64,000 nt of DNA, taken from Bretschneidera sinensis (Eukaryota > Streptophyta > Magnoliopsida > Brassicales > Akaniaceae). Shown piece by piece: positions 57,528 to 64,000 of this stretch; positions within the stretch are counted from its first letter, which is position 1, and each line of letters opens with the position of its first letter. The translations under genes and the position numbers were made by a program. The stretch is from NCBI GenBank assembly GCA_023935145.1, contig CM043701.1, positions 75,747,817 to 75,811,816 on the forward strand, given 5' to 3'. The notes beneath the pieces are model-generated. The model was not told where the DNA came from, made no database searches, and saw nothing but the letters and a program-made list of their open reading frames with translations.

Positions 57528-57801
57528 ATTGATGTTCCATGTAGCTTTTGGGTTCCTGCAAAAGAGAAAGAATTTCTTCTCTGGAGAGAACTACTCTCTG
57601 CCCTAGTTTTTGTGATTTCCCATTTATGTTTCTCAGAGAGAGAGACAAAGAAAGAGCAGTTGAAAATCACCAAATGGAACTCAATGGGCTAGTTCCATTT
57701 TTATGGGTGAGAGTAGGGGCCTCTATGTGTTTATTAGTGTGGCCCATCCCATTATGGGCTAAATAATAATGCTAGTCCATTATGTACAAATATATACAAC
57801 A
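57528..57801 (-). repeat. Copia G 3' LTR, truncated
   Basis: On the minus strand it starts TGTTGTATATATTTG at 57801. Compared with the 5' LTR it lacks about 85 bases (63745-63829), lost at the junction with Athila I. The frames 57458-57766 lie in it and are not genes. Confidence 0.9.
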
Positions 57802-57812
57802 ATCTCCCACTT
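57802..57812 (-). other. Polypurine tract of G
   Basis: Minus-strand AAGTGGGAGAT directly before the 3' LTR. Confidence 0.88.
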
Positions 57813-58620
57813 AGACAACATTACATTTAATCTCAACATAAACACAAACAAGCATCCCAAAACAAAAAGTCTTGTTCAAAATGTGTCTTCAATTACAAGC
57901 TAGTGAACAATACACCAACAGGGCATACGACGCATGACCAATAATTGCAATCATTTAACTTAGGTCGATGAGATGCAAGTGCAGTATGGGAATAATCAAA
58001 AGAGTGACGAACACTCGTTTCCACAAGAAGCCCTAGAGAAAAATCTTAATGTCTTTAAAGTAATAGGCCTTATCCAAAATGCAGTTGCAGTACCTAGTTT
58101 AGTGACTATATTGACAGAATATATGATACCAAAATTATACTCACAACCGCGTGACTCAGGCATAGACTAAAAATAGATTGTCTCTTTATAGGTAATAAGC
58201 CTTGTCCATAATGTGTGTGACTCAGGCATGAGACTAATCAATATGTCTCAATACATAAAGTACATCCTGTCCAAAATGCACATGACTCAGACATGAGACC
58301 AAACATAATGTCTTATTACATAAACAATTGCCTTGTCTAAAATGCACATGACCCAGGCACGAGACTAATCAAAATGTCTCAATAAATAAACAATCGCCTT
58401 GTCTAAAATGCACGTAACTCAGGCATACATTGACATTGCTAACAGCATATGAGCATAAACAATATAATCAAACAATCAATGATTACAGAGCTCTTATGCA
58501 TACATTAACATTGCTATATTTAAAACAAAATATGAGCATAAACAATATAGTCAAACAGTCAATAATCACATAACTCCCACTAACTAAATACAACAGAAGA
58601 CTCTAACAATCCCAAATGAG
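57813..58620 (-). repeat. 3' non-coding region of G with tandem repeats
   Basis: Four imperfect units of 65-66 bases start near 58201, 58267, 58332 and 58398 (core CTTGTCTAAAATGCAC; GACTCAGGCATGAGAC). A second pair of about 70-75 bases follows at 58430-58500 and 58498-58570 (GCATACATTGACATTGC). They lie between RNase H and the polypurine tract. The 65-codon plus-strand frame at 57973-58170 is chance. Confidence 0.85.
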
Positions 58621-58630
58621 TCACATGCTC

Positions 58631-59104
58631 CTAAAACAGTTTTAGAGCTAAACCTTTAGTTAGTGGGTAAGCTAACATATGCTCTGTGGAAATATGCTCA
58701 ACACAAATACAAGACTCAGCTATTTTCTCTCTTAAAATCAAAAACTTAATGTCAATATGCTTGGAGCGAGAAGAGCTCATAGTGTTTCGAGAGAAAGCAA
58801 CTGCTGCAAAATTGTCACAAAATATCTTCAGCGGCCTCGAAATGGTGTTCACAACACTTAGCCCCAAGATAAAGTTCTGCAACCATATAGCCTCATAACA
58901 AGCTACATATTCTACCTCCATTGTAGAGGAAGCTGTAAGTGTCTATTTGACACTCTTCCAAGAAACAGCTCCTCCTGCCATCATAAAAACATAACCAGAA
59001 GTGGATCTTCTGTCATCTGGACAATCTGCAAAATCAGGATCAGAATATCTAACTACATTAAGAATGTCAGATCGCCGATATGTAAGCACTAGATCTTTAG
59101 TGCC
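58631..59104 (-). pseudogene. pol: Copia RNase H of G
   Basis: Open at 58631-58921: EVEYVACYEAIWLQNFIL, FCDNFAAVAF, SKHIDIKFLILREKI, STEHMLAYPLTKGL, the full C-terminal signature set. Stops at about 59102 (after VLRYL) and near 58925-58945 separate it from RT; between them SGYVFMMAGGAVSW is readable. Confidence 0.92.
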
Positions 59105-60091
59105 TTACAAATATCTAAGCACTTTCTTTGCGGCCTTCCAGTGAGCCAAACCAGGATCACTCAAGCATCTTCCAAGTACACCAACAACATAAGAAATATC
59201 ATGTCGTGTACATACTTGAGCATACATCAAACTACCTACAACTGAAGAATAGGGAACCATTTGCATTTGAGTCATCTCACTATCATTCTGAGGGCATTGA
59301 GACTTAGAAAACTTATCAACTTTTACAATAGGTGCTTTCCCAAGAGAACGAGAATGCATATTAAACCTACTTAGAACTCGATCAATGTAGGTTTTCTGAG
59401 ACAATCCAAGAACGCCTCTAGTTCTGTCACAAAAAATCTGGATGCCCAAAACATAAAAGGCCTCACCAAGATCATTCATATCAAAATGAGATGACAACAT
59501 ACATTTTGTCTCAAACAGAAGCTCAATGTCATTTGCAGCAAGTAATATATCATCAACATAAAGAATAAGAAAGATATACTTACTCCCACTGACCCTTAAA
59601 TATATGCATTGATCAACAAAATTCTCCTTGAAACCGCAAGAGGTAACAATCTCATTAAACTTCAGGTACCATTGTCTCGATGCCTGCTTAAGCTCATAAA
59701 TGGACTTGTTAAGCTTACACACCATGTGTTCCTTTCCTTCCACTTGGAAACCATTTGGTTGCATAATGTACACATCCTCAAATAGATGTCCATTAAGGAA
59801 AGCTGTCTTGACATCCATTTGATGCAGCTCAAGATCAAAATGAGCCACCAATGTCGTAATTACCCGAAAAGAATCCTTAGTAGAAACAGGCGAGAAAGTA
59901 TCCTTATAATCAATGCTTTCTCTTTGGTTAAAGCCCTTAGCAACAAGCCTAGCTTTATACCTTTCTACTTGACCTTCAGAATTATACTTGGTCTTAAAAA
60001 CCCATTTGCAACCAATTGGTCTATAGCCACATGGTAGTTCAACTAAGTCACATACACCATTTTGACACATCGATACCATCTCATCATGCAT
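59105..60091 (-). pseudogene. pol: Copia reverse transcriptase of G (328-codon open frame)
   Basis: RVT_2-type RT. It has GCKWVFKTKYNSEG at residues 27-40, the catalytic MDVKTAFLNG at 92-101, SIYELKQASRQWY and the YVDD box at 178-181 (LYVDDILLAAND), then YSSVVGSLMYAQVCTRHDI. All catalytic aspartates are present. It is one of the longest open frames in the window, but it is only part of a polyprotein: a stop (at 60101-60103) cuts it from the upstream linker, and another follows at 59102-59104. It would copy element RNA to DNA. Confidence 0.93.
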
Positions 60092-60100
60092 AGCATCTAT

Positions 60101-60478
60101 CTAATATGAAGATTGAGGACTATCAATGGCCTCCTTAAAAGAGGTCAGATCAAGAGACATACCAGTATTAAACTCATGCTCCTGCAAATAGACAATATAA
60201 TCATCAGAAATTGCTGGTCTACAACTTCTCTGGGATCTCCTTAAAACAGTATCATCAGTTCCCATATCAACATCAGCTATAGTGTCAACAACCTGGTCTT
60301 GGACAATAGCATTGGTTCCCTCTATCAATGGTGATGCAGCCACTGATGGAGGGGTAACCTGAACAGGTATAACAACACGCTCCTCCCTAAATACAACTTC
60401 ACATGGCACTAAACTCCCACTGTCACTAACATCCTCAAAAAAAGATGGCTCGATCAGATTCAATAACTCTAGTAACAT
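60101..60478 (-). pseudogene. pol: Copia integrase-RT linker of G
   Basis: Acidic linker with LRRSQRSCRPAISDDYIVYLQ, the conserved segment just before RT in this lineage. It overlaps the end of the integrase frame (60435-60478) because of a frameshift. Confidence 0.85.
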
Positions 60479-61235
60479 TAGAAGGGCAATAGAATCTAGA
60501 GCCTCTTAATCCCACACAATAGCAAACAAAATAACCAGTAATGGTCTTAGGATTAAGTTTTTTCTGATGAGGATTATAAGACCTTATTTTCGCTTTACAG
60601 CCCCAAACACGGAAATGATTCAAACTAGGCCTATTTTCCGACCATAACTCATAAGGAGTTTTAGGAACTAACTTACTTGGTACTTGATTCAAAACATATG
60701 CAGCAGTTTTTAAAGCCTCACCCCACAAAAATTCAGGTAAAGTGGAATGACAAAGCATACACCGCACCATATCCATAAGAGTGTGATTTATTCTTTCTGT
60801 AATACCATTTTGTTCAGGAGTTCCAGGCATTGTGTACTGAGCCTCGATACCACACGCCTCGAGAAATCTGGCAAAAGGTCTAGGATTTCTACCAGTTTCA
60901 TCATATCTCCCATAAAACTCACCTCCTCTATCCGATCTTACCGCTTTAATTTTCTTATTTTTCTGAAGTTCCACAGCAGCCTTGAAAGCCTTAAAAGCTT
61001 CTAATAAGTCTGATTTTTCTCGAATAAGCTCAACACAACCATAATGAGAATAATCATCAATAAAGGTAATGAAGTATCTATAATTTCCCAAAGCAGCAGG
61101 TGAAAAAGGACCATAAATATCAGTATAGATTAAATCTAGAACATCCTGACTTCTACTAATCTTTTGCTTTCTGGTTTTCACTCGAAGTTTCCCTTTGATA
61201 CAAGCAACACAAGTTTTAAAATCAGAAAAATCCAA
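60435..61235 (-). pseudogene. pol: Copia integrase of G
   Basis: The open frame seems to start at 61235, but that codon is TTG inside the polyprotein, not a true start. The cysteine pair of the zinc domain (TCVACIKGK) is followed by the core, with aspartates in IYTDIYGPF (residue 39) and VRSDRGGEF (102) and the glutamate in [12 protein letters not shown] (147): D-D-E complete. The C-terminal part ([19 protein letters not shown]) is typical. It is cut off from the upstream zinc histidines by the duplication/frameshift at 61241-61460. Confidence 0.92.
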
Positions 61236-61240
61236 ATCAA

Positions 61241-61460
61241 CTAGAATGCCATTTTTAGCAATCTCTCAATTATTTCTCTAGAAATATGACCCAACCTTCT
61301 GTGCCACAACATGGAAGAGTTTTTATTGGATCTAGCACGTTTAAAACCAACTAGAATGCCATCTTTAATCAATCTCTCAATTATTTCTCTAGAAATATGA
61401 CCCAACCTTCTGTGCCACAACATGGAAGAGTTTTTATTGGATCTAGCATGTTTAAAACCA
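61241..61460. repeat. Tandem duplication of about 110 bases
   Basis: CTAGAATGCCAT begins at 61241 and again at 61351. The copies are nearly identical (a CACGT/CATGT change and a one-base indel are visible), so the event is recent compared with the decay around it. Confidence 0.93.
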
Positions 61461-61900
61461 ACTACAGCATTCATAACAGAGACACTAGAAGAAGCAGGAT
61501 CTAAAACAGGAAGCAAGTCAATTTTATACAAACCATCATATAAAGTAACAGTGCCAACCATAACAGAGTCACAAAAGATTATAGCCTTTCCATTTCCAAA
61601 ATGAAAAACATATCCACATTTGTGCAAAACAGAAACAGAGATAAGATTTCTTCTAATGGAAGGAATAAAAGCAGTATCAGACAAGTTCAAAACATGTTTA
61701 GAAGTCAAAATAAGTCTGACTGTACCAATGTGTTCAATTGTAACCTTCACACCATTGCCCACATTTACTACTAACTCTGTATCAACTGGTCTTCTGCGGT
61801 TTCTTAATTCCTGTAAAGAATTTGTGGTATGAATAGTTGCACCAGCATCTAGCCACCAAGTATCAGAAGGCACATAAACTAGATTAGGCTCAAAACACAC
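61241..61900 (-). pseudogene. pol: Copia protease and pre-integrase of G, with a duplicated segment
   Basis: The protease motif is WWLDAGATIHTT (aspartate at residue 18 of the frame), followed by the usual beta-rich region (FIPSIRRNLISVSVLHKCGY). The pre-integrase zinc histidines are in [19 protein letters not shown], which is present twice because of a 110-base tandem duplication. The second copy lost a base and runs into a stop (RLLKMAF). Confidence 0.92.
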
Positions 61901-61930
61901 TAGTAGTGAATGTGTACCTTTCTTGTCTAA

Positions 61931-62812
61931 TCAAGCTTTAAATTTCCTACAATCAACCCTCTTATGCCCAAACAAATGACAAAAGTTGTACCTTCCCTTA
62001 AAAACTTCCTTCTTAGGCCCATTTGGAACACTCACATTAGCTTGTTGAAGAGGCCTTCCATGTTTCTTCATCTTGAGAAAGTTGCTACTATTACTCTTGA
62101 AGAACTTCTTCTTCTTCTCTTTATCAATAGTTACCATGAAAACAGCATGAGACTTAGCCCTTTTCATCATCTCTTCTTCTTGAGTTATAATAGCAGTCAT
62201 TTCACTCAGGCTCTATTCATCTTTCTGAGCATTATAAGAGGTCTTGAGTGCATCAAACTGAGGTGGAAAATATTCAAGCACTTACCATACTAGAAAGCTA
62301 TCTGCTAACTCAACTTTCATTCCTTTGAGCTTGTTAAAGAAATGAGTAAGCTTCATGATGTGCTCTCGGACTCCACTAACCCTATCATAGGTTTTGGTAG
62401 TAAGAAGTTTCATCAGAAATCCTTTTTCTACCTTATCAAACTTAATAAATTTCTTCCCAACAGCATCAAGATATTCTTTGGTGCTATCAATATCAGCTAT
62501 ACTTTGCCTAATAGACTTGTCAATCGTATACTTTATAATCATGAGACAAGTCCTATTAGAATGCACCCATTGCTCATAACGAGCCTTTTCAGCTGCAGAA
62601 CTTTCATTAGTGGGCTCAACAGGAGCATCGACCCTCAAAGCCAAGTCCAAATTCATGATAAACAAATTAATAGTGAGAGACTCATACCAATCCTCATAAT
62701 TGGTTCCAGTTAGACTTTTGAAGGCAGACAAAGAGAGAGACAGAGCCGCATTGCCATAAGCTGAAGAGAATATAAGAAAATTTATTATGCATGTGGAATA
62801 AGAAACATGCAC
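61931..62812 (-). pseudogene. gag: Copia gag of G
   Basis: 62282-62812 starts with ATG at 62810-62812, but the conserved part begins at AFKSLTGTNYEDWYESL; the first 30 or so codons look like leader. The Gag core follows (TKEYLDAVGKKFIKFDKVEKGFLMKLLTT). After a break at about 62280, 61931-62200 holds basic sequence and the zinc knuckle Y-N-F-C-H-L-F-G-H-K-R-V-D-C: the first cysteine is replaced by tyrosine, the others are kept. Confidence 0.9.
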
Positions 62813-63730
62813 CCATGAATGTCTCCATTAGGCAATCTTATATCCATGCTAGAATCTTATTCAAAATAGACTCTTACACACTATGTTAGAGCCCAAGATA
62901 CATAAAAGGCTCTTACGCATGATAAATCAAAATAATTAAATACAATGACTTAAAATGACCCACTACCGAAAGAATAGGACTAGGCCACCAAGTGCCAAAC
63001 ACTTAACTATTATCTTTATCGTCATAAGAATCCTACCAAATAATGGTTTGCCGATGGGGAAAATTCACTATCCATATGGATCTTAGTATAATATCATTAA
63101 GTGAAAACATGATCAATAATAACAACTCCGATAATTTATCATGATTAGTCCCACGAGAGGTGGGTACATAGCCACTCCAAACCATCGGTATTACAATAAA
63201 ATGACATTACCCACATGAACAAAATATTTATTTATCACAAAAGGAATTATTCATATCTTTTCTCCAAAATAAAAACAAATTTGAGCAATATCATAAAATT
63301 CATAAACACATAAAAGGAGGAATTTTGCAATACAAGATTGTATCAAAACACCCAATCATTAATCAAGACCATAAACCCCGGTCAATACTCAAAGTTTAAA
63401 TTTATACCCATTACCAAGAATATCAAATTGAAGACCAAGAAAACATTTGGTAGTCTCACGCATGTGTAGCAAAAAACAATAATTACATGGGTCAAATGCA
63501 AAAAGGAATAAGGACAAAATAGAATGAGAACAAAAAGGACTATAGATAAACTTAAAGAAAACCCCTCATATGAAAAGAAAGAAGGATAAAAGCTATTGGG
63601 TTTCATAAAATGCATTTCGATGATGGAGAGAGAGCAGACTGCAAACTCACGCCTCTCTCTCCTCCCAACAGCAAATTACGATAGCGAAACAAAAAAGGAA
63701 AGAACACAGCCATGAAAATAAGAAGGTATT
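62813..63730 (-). other. Leader of G, no gene seen
   Basis: About 0.9 kb between primer site and gag. The hydrophobic minus-strand frame at 63382-63615 has no conserved motif and is probably chance. Confidence 0.75.
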
Positions 63731-63742
63731 GCTCTGATACCA
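63731..63742 (-). other. Primer binding site, tRNA-Met type (G)
   Basis: Minus-strand TGGTATCAGAGC, 2 bases from the LTR end. Confidence 0.92.
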
Positions 63743-63744
63743 AT

Positions 63745-64000
63745 TGTTAGAAATTCATAATATGTGATAATTTCCTCTTATAATCAAAGCATGTGTTCAG
63801 GAAAATTGAGAGTTCATACCTCCTGTAACTTGTGATTGATGTTCCATGTTGCTTTTAGGTTCCTGCAAAAGAGAAAGAATTTCTTCTCTAGAGAGAACTA
63901 CTCTCTGCCCTAGTTTTTGCGATTTCCCATTTGTGTTTCTCAAAGAGAGAGAGACAAAGAAAGAGCAACTGAAAATCACTAAATGGAACTCAATGGGCTA
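63745..64000 (-). repeat. Copia G 5' LTR, visible part
   Basis: Begins (plus reading) TGTTAGAAATTCATAATATG; from 63830 it matches the 3' LTR 57528-57700 closely. The rest lies beyond the window. Confidence 0.92.

Larger units (their letters stand above)
57528..64000 (-). mobile_element. Copia element G, minus strand, nearly complete
   Basis: A different copia lineage from A and B-F. From the right: 5' LTR (63745 to beyond 64000), primer site 63731-63742, leader, gag, protease, integrase, RT, RNase H, repeat-rich 3' region, polypurine tract, truncated 3' LTR 57528-57801. The polyprotein is broken only by a handful of stops and frameshifts, so it is the least decayed copia here. Confidence 0.93.

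Noticed and set aside
58201..58460. Repeat array as a CRISPR
   Set aside because: Units are imperfect and directly adjoining without unique spacers, and lie in a plant retrotransposon.
60435..61235. Start codon at 61235 for the integrase frame
   Set aside because: The codon is TTG within a polyprotein that continues upstream; not a real start.
63382..63615. 77-codon hydrophobic frame, like a membrane protein
   Set aside because: Lies in the leader of copia G, biased by T-rich sequence; no start context or homology signs.

Overview
This is a stretch of AT-rich plant nuclear DNA made almost wholly of decayed LTR retrotransposons nested inside one another. The kingdom is shown by the element lineages: Ty1/copia elements with initiator tRNA-Met primer sites (TGGTATCAGAGC) and Ty3/gypsy elements of the Athila type with a tRNA-Asp primer site (TGGTGCCGTTGCCGG). 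A repeat-rich eudicot fits best; I cannot name the species. I found no intact host gene, tRNA, rRNA or CRISPR array.

Layout. (1) 1-2295: minus-strand copia 'A1' (gag, start of protease, PBS, LTR), cut by the window edge. (2) 2296-12027: a complete minus-strand Athila-type element 'H' with two 1.28-kb LTRs and a perfect ATCCC target duplication, inserted in the LTR of A1. (3) 12037-18440: minus-strand copia 'B1' with a 2.1-kb solo LTR (14597-16719) in its pre-integrase region. (4) 18441-50222: the shattered remains of another minus-strand copia, 'C/F', of the same family as B1 and sharing an LTR with it. C/F is split by plus-strand copia 'A2' (19263-27183, itself carrying a solo LTR at 20320-22352), plus-strand copia 'D' (27302-33585) and plus-strand copia 'E' (35048-49731). 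E in turn carries two solo LTRs (43785-46109 and 47462-49059). (5) 50223-52718: the only part not clearly retrotransposon. It holds a possible LTR fragment and a decayed, apparently spliced minus-strand gene of unknown identity. (6) 52719-57527: plus-strand Athila-type element 'I', lacking most of pol. (7) 57528-64000: minus-strand copia 'G', almost complete but broken by stops and frameshifts, whose 5' LTR runs off the right edge.

Each autonomous element would have encoded Gag (particle), protease, integrase, reverse transcriptase and RNase H. The order is PR-INT-RT-RH in copia and PR-RT-RH-INT in gypsy. No element has an unbroken polyprotein frame, so all are probably immobile, though LTRs with TATA boxes could still start transcripts. 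The most interesting signals are non-coding: a collinear 3' region shared by the two Athila elements, with a GNRA-capped hairpin and repeated polypurine tracts; a 34-bp inverted repeat in a solo LTR; CpG-rich near-palindromic words repeated in several element families; and the unidentified spliced gene remnant.
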